Positions 1 to 9,118 of a stretch of DNA of 64,000 nucleotides are shown piece by piece (the stretch's first letter is position 1; every line of letters begins with the position of its first letter). The notes under the pieces are model-generated. The model saw only the letters and a list, made by a program, of their open reading frames with translations, ran no database searches and was not told where the DNA came from. The position numbers and the translations under genes are program-made. Source of the stretch: Neolewinella aquimaris (GTDB lineage: Bacteria > Bacteroidota > Bacteroidia > Chitinophagales > Saprospiraceae); assembly GCF_014197245.1 (NCBI RefSeq), contig NZ_JACIFF010000005.1, forward strand, positions 124,001 to 188,000, given 5' to 3'.

Positions 1-70
1 ACCCAGGTACCGTCTGCCCACTTACAACGCCAGTCAGGAGCAGCCCGACAATCCATCCAAACATCTTCAT
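1..70 (-). CDS. 5' end of an exported protein (partial, runs off the left edge)
   Basis: Only the first 23 codons are present, reading leftward from an ATG at 70-68. They encode a short charged start and a hydrophobic stretch (FGWIVGLLLTGVVSGQ), which is a typical type I signal peptide. It lies downstream of, and on the same strand as, the PUL that starts at 13771, so it is probably another exported member of that locus. In related beta-1,2-glucan loci a GH3 beta-glucosidase often sits here, but nothing in these 23 codons identifies the product. Confidence 0.6.
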   Translation of the reverse strand, partial: MKMFGWIVGLLLTGVVSGQTVPG

Positions 71-75
71 AGTAG

Positions 76-127
76 TAGTTTTTCAATCCCTCCTCCCTCA
101 ATCCCTCTCTCCCTTCAAACCCTCTCT
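76..127. repeat. CCCTCAATC-type pyrimidine-rich minisatellite
   Basis: Short runs of CCCTCAATCC / CCCTCTCTC fill the gap between the stop of the glucanase gene and the start of the leftmost gene. The same sequence family occurs at 28573-28737 and 59764-59930, in each case between genes. Confidence 0.6.
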
Positions 128-132
128 CCCTG

Positions 133-171
133 GACTCGGCGGACGAGCCTCGTGCCTCGGTCGGCCGACGA
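133..171. repeat. Solitary copy of the GTCGGCCGACGA palindromic repeat (element B)
   Basis: This is a roughly 39-bp GC-rich element with a GTCGGCCGAC palindrome at one end and a GGCGGACGAG arm at the other. It starts 3 nt after the stop codon of the minus-strand glucanase gene. It nearly matches the copies clustered at 16938-20855, about 17 kb away, so it is a dispersed intergenic repeat rather than a local duplication. Confidence 0.75.
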
Positions 172-173
172 GT

Positions 174-1568
174 TCACTCCAGCCAGCCACCCGTAAAGCC
201 GGCACGCTCCAGTCCCTTGCGGATGTAGGGGTTCTTGCGCATCAGGTTCCAAATCAGCTCGCTGCGGTGATTCTCAATTTGAATGAGGATGGGGCCCTGG
301 TCGATTCCGAGGTAGTCCACGTCGTACCAGCCGTTCTCGTTGCCCTCACCGAAGGTGTAGCTAGGATTGAAGGCGTCCTTAAATCCGTAGGGCCCTACCA
401 GACTGTCGTACTGGGTTGTCCACATGTGTTCCAGGGCCGCGATGCATTCTTCCGGGGCGAAGGGCACCGAACCACCGGCGGCGGTGGGCGCGATGGTGCC
501 GTCGTCGATGATGTGGCGCGAAGAAGCTCCGCGGGCCCGGTAGTCGAAGAATTTAACCTCCTGTCCGCGATAGATGGTGTCGAGGCCACCCGGTCCGTCG
601 CAGGCGGTAAGGCCCCACTGGTTCGGTCCGTAGCCGACGAAGCCCATCGGATTCTCGATGCAGTAAGCCCGGTTGGCGAGCGTCGCCTTGCGGCTGTTCT
701 CGAAGTAGTCGCTGTCGTGTTCCCGCATGTAGGCATCCTGGATGCCGCGGAAGTCGATGTACATCTGACTGTACTGGTGACCGAAGAGCGGACTGAAATT
801 CAGGTGCTCGTAGCCCTGAAACTCGTCCCACTGGTAGCCTTCACTCCACCGCTCCCAGGCATCGTCGGGCAAGGGATGAGTGGGAGAGCCCATGCCCAGT
901 ACGAGCAGGATCATGGCTTCGTTGTAGCCCCTCCAGTCGGCGGGGATGAACTCACGGTCCGGCCGCCAGCCCATGCTCATGCGGCCGTTTTCGTTGAGCG
1001 ACCAGTCCCACTCCACCCGGCGGTACAGTTGGTCGGCCAATTCGCGGATACGGCGCTCCGATTCATCATCGCCGTCGAAGTAGCTCTGGGCGGAGAGCAC
1101 CCCGGCCATCAGCAGGCCGCTGTCGATGGTGGAAAGCTCCACCTCTTTGTAGCGCAGCGCCTCGTCGTTGGTCAGGAAGTGGTAGAACAGTCCTTTGTAT
1201 CCGGCCACTCCCGTCATTTCCGGACCCTGCGGCAGGCTCCAGAGTTTTTCCAGGGTCAGCAGGGTTCGTTCGGCGGCCTGCTCACGGGTCACGTAGCCTC
1301 TTTCCACTCCTACGAGGTAGGAAGTGAGCCCGAAACCGGTCGCGGCAATGCTGCTGAAGCGTTCGGTCGGCCAACGGTCGGGGATCTGGTAGTTGCCCGG
1401 CAGGGCGGTTTCCCAGAAGTAGTTGAAGGTCCGGCGTTGTAGTTCGTCGAGACTGAAGGCAGCCTCTGCGGTATCGTTACCGGCACCGTCCTGCGCCCGC
1501 CCGACCCCCGAGGGGGCCTGACAGGCGCAGCACAGCACGAGTAAGATGCTGGTTATTCGCATCGTCAT
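174..1568 (-). CDS. Glucoamylase-like lipoprotein (GH144-type endo-beta-1,2-glucanase family)
   Basis: A 464-residue lipoprotein: the leader ends in a lipobox (LCCAC) near residue 15. The rest resembles the glucoamylase-like (PF10091) fold of GH144, an (alpha/alpha)6 barrel. Recognisable blocks are FNYFWETA near residue 48, TGFGLTSYLVGVERGY near 76, STIDSGLLMAGVL near 147, GFVGYGPNQWGLTA near 310, and a C-terminal DQGPILIQIENHRS near 430. Characterised GH144 members cut beta-1,2-glucan internally. As a lipoprotein it probably acts in the periplasm or at the outer membrane. It is a paralog of the 623-residue protein at 4316-6187 but lacks the FnIII and sorting domains. Its ATG is 5 bp past the stop of the 903-residue gene, so they are likely cotranscribed. 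The fold family is clear; the exact substrate is inferred. Confidence 0.8.
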   Translation of the reverse strand: MTMRITSILLVLCCACQAPSGVGRAQDGAGNDTAEAAFSLDELQRRTFNYFWETALPGNYQIPDRWPTERFSSIAATGFGLTSYLVGVERGYVTREQAAERTLLTLEKLWSLPQGPEMTGVAGYKGLFYHFLTNDEALRYKEVELSTIDSGLLMAGVLSAQSYFDGDDESERRIRELADQLYRRVEWDWSLNENGRMSMGWRPDREFIPADWRGYNEAMILLVLGMGSPTHPLPDDAWERWSEGYQWDEFQGYEHLNFSPLFGHQYSQMYIDFRGIQDAYMREHDSDYFENSRKATLANRAYCIENPMGFVGYGPNQWGLTACDGPGGLDTIYRGQEVKFFDYRARGASSRHIIDDGTIAPTAAGGSVPFAPEECIAALEHMWTTQYDSLVGPYGFKDAFNPSYTFGEGNENGWYDVDYLGIDQGPILIQIENHRSELIWNLMRKNPYIRKGLERAGFTGGWLE

Positions 1569-1573
1569 AAGGG

Positions 1574-4285
1574 CTATCGCTTAACCACCATCGAGCGGGC
1601 GATCATCCTTCCGGTACGGTCCTGGGCGGTGAGTAGGTAGGTTCCCTTGGCCAGCTCTCCGAGTTCCCACTGCACCTGCGTGCCCGCCCCGGTATCCTGT
1701 TTGCGGGCGACCTGTTGGCCGAGCATGTTGGTGAGGGTGAAGCTGGTGGCGCCCAGCGCGTTTTCGATGGTCAGCTGGTTGCTGATCGGGTTGGGGAATA
1801 CGCGCAGCGATTCGATGGTCACGGGTGCGAACAGACTGGTCAGGTTACCGCAATCGCCTCCGCCTACCGCGATGTCGTCGAAGTAGTACGTCATGGCGGC
1901 GGTGGGTATTTCCGTGTTGTTCATGATGATGGTGATGCGGTCGTACATGGCACCGTCGGGGAGCGCACTCATGTCGAAGGTGAGCTCCTGCCAGTCGCCC
2001 GGCGTCGTGTATTCCGCAATTACGTCACCGCTACCGGGCGCGCCGTCGCGTGGACGTTCCAGTTTGAAGGCTACGGTAGTGGCGAAGTCCATCAGGACCT
2101 TCATGGTTACAAACTTGGCCCCGCTCGTGAGTACGATGGGTGCTTCCAGGTCGGAGTACATACCGGCGAAGGGCTCACCGTTGGTTGCCTCCTCGAAGGT
2201 GCCGACGCGTTCGCTGTCGTTGATGCCCGTCGTCTTGGGGTTGTCGGAAATAATGAAGTCGTTCTCGCTGAAGTCACCGTTGGCGAAGTAGGTCCAGTCG
2301 GCCAGGGTGTAGTCGACGTTGTCGAAGGTCGAGATGCAGGATGCGGCGTAGGGTGCCCGGCTGAAGCCGAGGTCGTCGATGTAGTAGGTATTGACCGCCG
2401 CATTGTCCTCACCGGCACCGAAGAAGAGCACGAGCTTGGTGTACCCGCCGCCCACGGCGTCGCTGAAGTCTACGGTGTAGGTAGACCAGGCATTGACGGT
2501 GTCGATCTCCACGAACTTCTCCACGTTGGCACCGGTACCGCCTTCGAGTTTGAAGAGCAGTTGACCCTCAACGGGGGCCCAGACGGTAGCGCTGAACTGG
2601 TTGCGCAGGCTCAGATCGATCGGAGTGGCGTAGTCGACGACGAGGGCGTTGAAGCTGCCGGGCTGATCGTCGAATTTGCCCACTTTGGTACTCTTGTTGG
2701 GAGAGTCGTCGCCGGCGTCGGGATTGTCGACGACCGTGAGGAACTGAGCATCGCCCGAGTAAGTAGCATTCCGTTGGCACTCGAAGTCATCGAGTATGGT
2801 GGGGTCCGGCTCCACGTCGGCGCAGGCATCGACGGTGCTCTGGCCCTGGGTCAGGTTGTCAAACAGGTACAGGCCCGTGCCGGTGGTATTGGGGGCAAAC
2901 TGGATGTTTATCTGCTGAAAATCGGTGATGTCGTCAAATTCCTCGAAGTTGAAATTGAGGGTTTGCCACTCCTGCCCCGTAGTAGCGGTAGCGGTAGCGT
3001 TCTTGGGACCATCGGTAGCACTGACGAGTTGCAGGGTCACTTCGGTTCCATCGGCCGGAACCCATACGTCCAGGTTGAGCTGGGGGTTGCTGCTTAGGTC
3101 GAGCCCAGCGGGGAGGGTAGCGGTCAGGGTGCTGAAGAGGCTGCTGCCGCGGGTGTACGAACCCACCGTGCTGCTGGTATTGATGTCAGTATCGGGATTG
3201 ACGATCGGACCGTTGAACGTACCGTTCAGGTCACTATTGCCGTTCAGGGGACCCCAGCTGAGCTTGGCGCCGCCCTCGAAATCCTCCAGGGGTTCGGCGG
3301 CGGGGGCCGGCGTGAGGGTGATGTCGTCGATGTAGTAGATGTCGCCTTCCGCTTCGTCAACGCCGACGTTGAGGAAGATCACGATCTTTTTGTGGTTGGC
3401 ACTCGCCTGGTCGCTGAAGTCGATGCAGACCTCCGTCCAGGTGCTGGTTTCCGACACCGTGGCACGACGCTCGACGGCCGCTGATGTACCGCCCTCCAGT
3501 TTGAAGAGGATGTCACCGGCGATGGGTGCCCACACCTTCATGCACAGCATGTTGTTGGTCGACAGGTCGATGGCCGAGTTGTAGTCGATCACGAGGGCGT
3601 GGAAGGCGCCGTCCCGGTCGGTGTACTGACCTACGCTGTCGCTGGTGTTGATGCCGCTCTTGTCGGGGTTCACGATCACCTCGATGTCGTTGAAGCCCGG
3701 TACGCCGTAGGTGGCGTTGCGCTGGCACTCAAAGTCGTCGACGATCGTCTCGTCCTTCACCGTCCCGGCACAGGGGCCCGCGGGCGAGGCGATGAGGTTG
3801 TCGAAAAGGTAGGTGTCCGTGCTGGTTTCTACCCCCGGATCGAAGAACAGGATGATGTCCGTCAGACCGGTAAAGCCGGCGGCGGCACTGAAGTCGAAGG
3901 TGTAGGTGCGCCAGACGTTGGCCGTGGCGATGTTGACGGTTCGCTCGATGTTTTGTCCGCCGCCTTCCAGCTTCATCAGCAGCTGAGTCGCTGCGCCGGC
4001 GTATATCTGAATGGAAAACTGGTTATTGGTACTCAGGTCGAGGGGAGCGTCCAGTTTGGCAACGAAGTAGCTGTAGGCCTTGTCGCCGGCCTTGGTGTAC
4101 GACCCCACCCACTCACTGGTGTTAGCGGTCGAATCCTCCGGGTTTTCAACCGGGCCGGCGTAGGTACCCTCGAAGGCTTGCCAGGGTAGGTCGGCGGTGC
4201 CGCCCTCGAAATCTTCGAGGACAACTTGCGCATTCAGGCCGAAGCCGGCCGTGCACAGAAGCAGAAGAAGTAAAAGTCTTTGCAT
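1574..4285 (-). CDS. Five-module T9SS-exported surface protein, probably glycan-binding
   Basis: A 903-residue protein with a signal peptide (MQRLLLLLLLCTAGFGLNAQ) and a Por-type C-terminal sorting domain (about residues 825-903, with VFPNPISNQLTIEN and a GTYLL block). Between them are about five related modules of some 150 residues. Each starts with a DFE or DFECQRNATY-like motif, contains an NTS-VG-Y block, an LFKLEGG strand and ends in a Y(Y/L)(I/F)D(D/N)(I/L) strand. This is a beta-sandwich pattern typical of carbohydrate-binding modules. No catalytic domain is evident. Its place between two glucanase genes suggests it holds the polysaccharide on the cell surface or acts as a secreted binding scaffold. 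The module family was not identified, so ligand binding is inferred. Confidence 0.75.
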   Translation of the reverse strand: MQRLLLLLLLCTAGFGLNAQVVLEDFEGGTADLPWQAFEGTYAGPVENPEDSTANTSEWVGSYTKAGDKAYSYFVAKLDAPLDLSTNNQFSIQIYAGAATQLLMKLEGGGQNIERTVNIATANVWRTYTFDFSAAAGFTGLTDIILFFDPGVETSTDTYLFDNLIASPAGPCAGTVKDETIVDDFECQRNATYGVPGFNDIEVIVNPDKSGINTSDSVGQYTDRDGAFHALVIDYNSAIDLSTNNMLCMKVWAPIAGDILFKLEGGTSAAVERRATVSETSTWTEVCIDFSDQASANHKKIVIFLNVGVDEAEGDIYYIDDITLTPAPAAEPLEDFEGGAKLSWGPLNGNSDLNGTFNGPIVNPDTDINTSSTVGSYTRGSSLFSTLTATLPAGLDLSSNPQLNLDVWVPADGTEVTLQLVSATDGPKNATATATTGQEWQTLNFNFEEFDDITDFQQINIQFAPNTTGTGLYLFDNLTQGQSTVDACADVEPDPTILDDFECQRNATYSGDAQFLTVVDNPDAGDDSPNKSTKVGKFDDQPGSFNALVVDYATPIDLSLRNQFSATVWAPVEGQLLFKLEGGTGANVEKFVEIDTVNAWSTYTVDFSDAVGGGYTKLVLFFGAGEDNAAVNTYYIDDLGFSRAPYAASCISTFDNVDYTLADWTYFANGDFSENDFIISDNPKTTGINDSERVGTFEEATNGEPFAGMYSDLEAPIVLTSGAKFVTMKVLMDFATTVAFKLERPRDGAPGSGDVIAEYTTPGDWQELTFDMSALPDGAMYDRITIIMNNTEIPTAAMTYYFDDIAVGGGDCGNLTSLFAPVTIESLRVFPNPISNQLTIENALGATSFTLTNMLGQQVARKQDTGAGTQVQWELGELAKGTYLLTAQDRTGRMIARSMVVKR

Positions 4286-4315
4286 GATCGTGTAAATTGA
4301 TAGTGTAGAAAGAAA

Positions 4316-6187
4316 CTATTTGGTGATTAACAGGGGCAGAGAGGTGCTTCCCTCCGTGCCGCTTATTCTGATATAATATACTCCAATTTGCGGGCGGGGC
4401 CGCAGGTGCAGTGGAATTTCGTGAAAGCCGTGCTCCAGGGTAGCCGCTTCGCGAAGCCTTGCGACGAGCCGACCGCTTGCGTCCATCAGATCCACCGCCA
4501 CGCGCTGTGCACGATCGAGGGAGAGCGACAGAGTTGTCCGGTCCCCGGCGGGATTGGGATAGAGCCGGGGCCGGGAGGTAAGAAAGGGGGGCAACTGGGC
4601 TACGGCAGTGGTCGTACTGTCCTCCACGAAGCCGATGGCAGCGAGGGCGGGAGCGATCTCGGGGCTCGACATGAAGAGGTCCCACAACAATCCGCTACGG
4701 TGGTTCTCGATCATGACGATGATGGGGCCCTGGTCGATGGCCAGGTAGCTGTCGGCGTACCAGTTCCTGCCCGGATTGAAGGCATCGTAGAAGCCGTAGG
4801 TGCCCCAGGTCTTGTCACCGAGGTCCCGGTAAAAATGCTTGAGGGCGGCCATGCTTTTTTCGGGGGTGTAGGGCATGCTGCCCAGGGCGGCGGTGGGGGT
4901 GAGGGTTCCGTTGTCGGTCTCCGGGCTGTCGGGCGCGTGTGCTTTGTATCCGTCGGGATCGTCGCTGGCGGTTAGCCCCCAGGCTTCCGGACCGTAGCCT
5001 AGGCGATTGTAGGGGTTGTCGACGGCATGCTCGTACTGAATGAGCGTCTGGTTGGTGTTCCGTTCAAAATAATTGGCGTAGCGGTCGCGCTTGCCCCGCG
5101 GATCGAAGCCCAGGTAGCTGTAGTGGCTAAAGAAGAGGGGGCCGCCCTTGCCCCTACCCACCAGCAGGGGAATGCCGTAGAAACTGTTGTCGGTCGTGTA
5201 GTTGCTGCCCGCCCATCCGGTATGGTAAAGGCTAGCGGGGATGCGGTAGGCAGGATTGGGTGCCGCGGCAGCCAGGATGTAGGTGATCTGTACCTCGTTG
5301 AAACCCCGCAGCGGCAGGTTGATGGCAAACTGGTTGGTCGGCGACCAGTGCCAGTACAACACGTTCTCCACCTGCTTGCGGTACCAGTTCCAGTTAACCT
5401 CTTCCCATATTTGGTTGACGTTGGCACGCAGGCGTACTTCCTCCTCGCTTTCACCCGCGAAATACTGCCGGGAGGTAAGCAATCCCTGCAGTAGAAAGGA
5501 GGTCTCGACGAGATCACCGCCGTCGTCGCGGGGACTAAAGGGGATTACATCTCCGGTCGCACCGTTCATCCAGTGGGAAAAAGCTCCCCGGAAGCGGGGG
5601 ACGGTGAGGAGAAAATCGATGATCTTATTGGTGCGCGTCAGTGCTTCTTCGCGGGTGATGAAGCCGCGTTCGGCACCGACGATCAGGGCCATCAGACCGA
5701 AGCCGCTGCCGCCGCTGGTAACCGTAGCGGTTGAATTGCGCTCCCGGGCCAGTCCCGATACCGGATGGCCGAAATCGTAGAAATAGCGGAAGGTATAGGC
5801 CTGCACCATATCGAGGAGGGCGGAATCGCTCATCTCGTAAGTGGTCGCCTCCACGGTATCGGAAGGGGTGCCGAGCTCACCGCCGGATGTGACGGCCCGT
5901 ATAAAATAGCGACTGCTGACGTCGAAGTCGCCTACGAAGTCGATGTAGGAATTTCCGACAATGCTGGCGGAACCGAGGCTGGTAAATTCCCCACCGGATC
6001 GGGACCCGTACACCCGCACGCTACTGACCGCTGGATTAGCGGGTTGATCCCACGCCAATTCAATGTGGTGATCGTAGGCCTGGGCGCTTAATCCGGTGAG
6101 CGGACCCGCCTGTGCGAGCAGTCCGCCTCCGGTGGCAGTAAGCACTACGAAGAGAAAAGAGAAGTGCGTACGGAGTTGTTTATACAT
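4316..6187 (-). CDS. T9SS-exported glucoamylase-like (GH144-type) glucanase with FnIII-like domain
   Basis: A 623-residue exported enzyme. After the signal peptide comes an FnIII-like domain (about 28-118, with IELAWDQP and RYFIRAV strands), then the GH144/PF10091-type catalytic region (about 125-525) and a Por sorting domain (about 540-623, starting RLYPNPAGD). Catalytic-region blocks match the 464-residue paralog: GSGFGLMALIVGAERGF, FNEVQITYILA, NRLGYGPEAWGLTASDDP, and DQGPIIVMIENHRS. The T9SS signal places it outside the cell or on its surface, where it would make the first cuts; the lipoprotein paralog could then process the products. It is followed 30 bp downstream by the five-module surface protein. 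Activity on beta-1,2-glucan is inferred from family membership. Confidence 0.8.
   Translation of the reverse strand: MYKQLRTHFSFLFVVLTATGGGLLAQAGPLTGLSAQAYDHHIELAWDQPANPAVSSVRVYGSRSGGEFTSLGSASIVGNSYIDFVGDFDVSSRYFIRAVTSGGELGTPSDTVEATTYEMSDSALLDMVQAYTFRYFYDFGHPVSGLARERNSTATVTSGGSGFGLMALIVGAERGFITREEALTRTNKIIDFLLTVPRFRGAFSHWMNGATGDVIPFSPRDDGGDLVETSFLLQGLLTSRQYFAGESEEEVRLRANVNQIWEEVNWNWYRKQVENVLYWHWSPTNQFAINLPLRGFNEVQITYILAAAAPNPAYRIPASLYHTGWAGSNYTTDNSFYGIPLLVGRGKGGPLFFSHYSYLGFDPRGKRDRYANYFERNTNQTLIQYEHAVDNPYNRLGYGPEAWGLTASDDPDGYKAHAPDSPETDNGTLTPTAALGSMPYTPEKSMAALKHFYRDLGDKTWGTYGFYDAFNPGRNWYADSYLAIDQGPIIVMIENHRSGLLWDLFMSSPEIAPALAAIGFVEDSTTTAVAQLPPFLTSRPRLYPNPAGDRTTLSLSLDRAQRVAVDLMDASGRLVARLREAATLEHGFHEIPLHLRPRPQIGVYYIRISGTEGSTSLPLLITK
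4392..4410 (+). repeat. 19-bp motif GGGCGGGGCCGCAGGTGCA (family F)
   Basis: One of at least ten close copies in this window; this one lies inside the 3' coding region of the GH144-type T9SS enzyme. Others are at 13998, 19093, 24301, 25220, 31967, 45688, 50335, 61879 and 61977. Confidence 0.6.
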
Positions 6188-6394
6188 GCATTTTCGACTT
6201 GAAATTCCGTTGGGGCATCCCCGAAATTACTTCACCAAGGTCGCCGATGAGCCCCGTAAAACCTAGAAAAACACCTCACCACGACTACGCCATTGCCCAC
6301 GAGCGGACATTCCGGGCCGTGTTGGCTGGTAACTTGGTACAAATCATCCCTGCCAGGAAATGTTTAGGGGCGGGTGCCGGTATCCGAAGCCGAC

Positions 6395-9046
6395 CTATTG
6401 AAAATCTCGGACATACGCATTGAGGTTGTCGTTTCCGTCCAGGCCTAGCTTTTTACGCAGCCGGTACCGCTTGTTTTCGACTCCCCGGACGGAGATGTGC
6501 AGGAGGGGGGCGATCTCTTTGGAACTGAGGTCCATTTTCAGGTAGGCGGCGAGTTGCAGGTCTCCGGAGGTAAGCTGGGGGTGGGCCTGTCTCAGCCGCT
6601 TCAGGAACGCTTCGTGAACCTCGTTGAAGTGAGATTCGAAGATGGCCCAGTCTTCTTCGTGGTTGAGGTTACGGTCGATGAGGTGAAGGAGTTTCTGTGC
6701 ATCCCGGGCCTGGTCTTTCTTTCCGGATTGCGCCAGCTCTTCCTTCAGGTCCAGCAACATTTCATTCTTTTTGGCCAGGGTGAGGGTCGTATTGGCCAGT
6801 TCCCGACTCTTGCGGTGGTTTTCCTCTTCGAGTTGCTGGTTGCGGGCTTCGATCCGTTGGCGCTGGAGCTGTCGTAAACGTATAGCCTCCAGTTTCCGGG
6901 CCTGGCGGTTCAGGCGGTTGGTGTGCTCGCGGAAGAGTAGGTAGATCATCCCGGCAAAAAGGGTGATGTAGGCGAGGTAGGCCCATACGGTGCGGTACCA
7001 GGGGGGCGGCACGGTAAAGGCGATCTCCCGCTCCGTACCGAACCAGTCCCCCTGCACCTGAAACCGGTAGTCTCCCTCGGTGAGGTTGGTATACTCTTTT
7101 TCTCCCAGTTCTGACCAGGTCGACCAGCGATCGGAGAAGCCCAGGAGCCGGTACCGGTAGCGTATGGGCCGGTCGAGCGCGGGCAGGGCGTAGGTAAATT
7201 GCCAAACGTTGTTCCCGGAACGGGTTAGCCTGAGTAGGAGCCCGACGTCTGCGGGTTCGGTTTCCTCCGGGCGGTAGCTGGCGTAACCGTCCTCCAGACA
7301 AAATAGGTAGGTACTGTCCGGAAGCGCGATGATGCGAGGAAAATTATACCGCAATCTCACGGGGTAATCGGCCAACTTCCTACTGCCCCGGTAGGCCGTG
7401 ACGCGGTCCTTATCCACCACAAACCACTCCTGAGTACCGACCCGGCCGGGCAGGCAGTACTCACCCGGATGTACGTTTACTCCCCGGACCTGGGTGACGG
7501 GAATGAAGGTCCCAGCGGAATACCGGTACCGACTATCGGCGGTCTGTACGAGCAGGGTATCCCCGAATCGGGTAAGGAGTGGCCGGATCAGGTCGGGCGA
7601 ACGAATCGTGTCTACCCCCGTCAAAGTATGCCAGTCGTCGGAGAGCCGCACGCGGTAGGCTCCCCGCGATCCGTGTAGGGCGAGAATTTCGTTGCGTTCC
7701 GTCCGGGCGATGAAGCGGATGGGAGCAAGCAATCCCTCTACCCGATGCTCAGCACCCGCGCCCCCGCAATCGAGTACGCTAATGCCGGTATAATTCGCCT
7801 GAAGCAGCCTGCTGCTGTCTCCGGGAAGCGGTATCGTCTGCCAGCCTCCCGACCGGTCGGAGATGAGTGTGGCAGCACCGTCCTTTACCAAAAAGGTGCC
7901 GTCGTTGTGTCCGCACAGGAGACCGTAGGGGGTCACCCGGAGTTCCCAGACCTGCCCGGCCGTACCGGGTACGAGCTTGAAATCCCGCAGCCGATCATCA
8001 CGAACGAATAAACCCTGGTTGGTGCCGATGTAGAAGTTTCCCCCGTACTCGGCCGCGGCGTAGACGGCCCCGACCGGCTGCTTGCCCTGCCGGTAAAATC
8101 GGAGGGGTTCGCTGCGAACGATAAGGTCCAGGCCGCGGTCTAAACCGACCCATAGATTCCCGCTGCGGTCTTCGAAGAGCGCCAGTACCGTGTTGTTGCT
8201 GAGCCCGTTGCCGTAACTAAGGTGTTGCTCGATTCGGCCGTCGGCAGTGAAGAGGTACACCCCACCCATGATGGTCCCTACCGCTACGCTGCCGTCCCGA
8301 AGCACGACGATGCGGTTGATCTGCTGGTCGCGGAGCAAGTCGGTCGCTTCCGTAGACCAGGCCCGGTATCCGCCCTTCCCGTAGGTCAGTATTTCCTCGG
8401 TAGTAGCGAAGAGCAGGCGATTGCCGGTACCCGCGATGGCTACGATGCGCCCGCCAGGTTCACTTTCCGTGAGGTAATTGCCGGTATCCCGGCTGGGCTG
8501 TACCAAAACCCCCCGGTCCGTGACGGGTACCAGCAGAGAATCTCCGGTGGCGTGGGCAAACATGATGTTGCCGGGCAACTGGACGGCGAGGGAGTCTCCG
8601 CGCAACCAGTACAGGCGGGAAAAGGACTGGAGGGCGACGTCCCCGGAAGTCAGGACCTCGATGTTCCAGACCTCCTCGGTCTGCTCAGCGGCCGGCAGGC
8701 GGGTGGAGAGGGAGGTATAGTCGCCGAGTACGCCCTCTTCGTCGGTGAAGTACCCAAATTCCCCATATCCCCCTACGTATAGTCGATCATTTGCCCACTG
8801 CACGGTCCGTACGGTAGGGCGGCCGGGCAACTGGTGAAGGCTCCAGTGGAGTCCGTCGAAGCGTAGCACTCCCCCGGAGTTGGCAACATAGAGGATGCCG
8901 TCGGGCGACTGGGTAATGCCCCAGTTTTGGTTCTCCCCACCGTATTCCGCCACCGAGAAGGACCGGATGCGGGGGGTCAGCAGCTCCTGTCCCGCGGCGG
9001 AGCCGAAGGTCAGGCACAAACAGCAGAAAAACAGCAAACGGGGCAC
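6395..9046 (-). CDS. Membrane-anchored beta-propeller / Y_Y_Y / LuxR-type HTH regulator
   Basis: An 883-residue one-component sensor. A signal peptide precedes a long region of propeller-like repeats (about 20-600; for example GDVALQSFSRLYWL and GNLWVGLDRGLDLI), a Y_Y_Y domain (about 615-690, YRYRLLGFSDRWSTW and YRFQVQGDW), one membrane helix (about 695-715), a Gln/Arg/Glu-rich coiled coil (about 720-790) and a C-terminal LuxR/GerE-type helix-turn-helix (about 840-880; SSKEIAPLLHISVRGVENKR). There is no histidine kinase or receiver domain, so the DNA-binding domain appears to be tethered to the inner membrane while the propeller senses a glycan in the periplasm. The start is GTG. It lies inside the PUL, between SusD and the glucanases, and probably controls it. 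Confidence 0.85.
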   Translation of the reverse strand: MPRLLFFCCLCLTFGSAAGQELLTPRIRSFSVAEYGGENQNWGITQSPDGILYVANSGGVLRFDGLHWSLHQLPGRPTVRTVQWANDRLYVGGYGEFGYFTDEEGVLGDYTSLSTRLPAAEQTEEVWNIEVLTSGDVALQSFSRLYWLRGDSLAVQLPGNIMFAHATGDSLLVPVTDRGVLVQPSRDTGNYLTESEPGGRIVAIAGTGNRLLFATTEEILTYGKGGYRAWSTEATDLLRDQQINRIVVLRDGSVAVGTIMGGVYLFTADGRIEQHLSYGNGLSNNTVLALFEDRSGNLWVGLDRGLDLIVRSEPLRFYRQGKQPVGAVYAAAEYGGNFYIGTNQGLFVRDDRLRDFKLVPGTAGQVWELRVTPYGLLCGHNDGTFLVKDGAATLISDRSGGWQTIPLPGDSSRLLQANYTGISVLDCGGAGAEHRVEGLLAPIRFIARTERNEILALHGSRGAYRVRLSDDWHTLTGVDTIRSPDLIRPLLTRFGDTLLVQTADSRYRYSAGTFIPVTQVRGVNVHPGEYCLPGRVGTQEWFVVDKDRVTAYRGSRKLADYPVRLRYNFPRIIALPDSTYLFCLEDGYASYRPEETEPADVGLLLRLTRSGNNVWQFTYALPALDRPIRYRYRLLGFSDRWSTWSELGEKEYTNLTEGDYRFQVQGDWFGTEREIAFTVPPPWYRTVWAYLAYITLFAGMIYLLFREHTNRLNRQARKLEAIRLRQLQRQRIEARNQQLEEENHRKSRELANTTLTLAKKNEMLLDLKEELAQSGKKDQARDAQKLLHLIDRNLNHEEDWAIFESHFNEVHEAFLKRLRQAHPQLTSGDLQLAAYLKMDLSSKEIAPLLHISVRGVENKRYRLRKKLGLDGNDNLNAYVRDFQ

Positions 9047-9118
9047 GCCGTACGGGATGGTGAATCGCCAAGATAAGCCACCCCGAAAGTCAACGTGCCC
9101 CGTCGTACGGACGGACGG

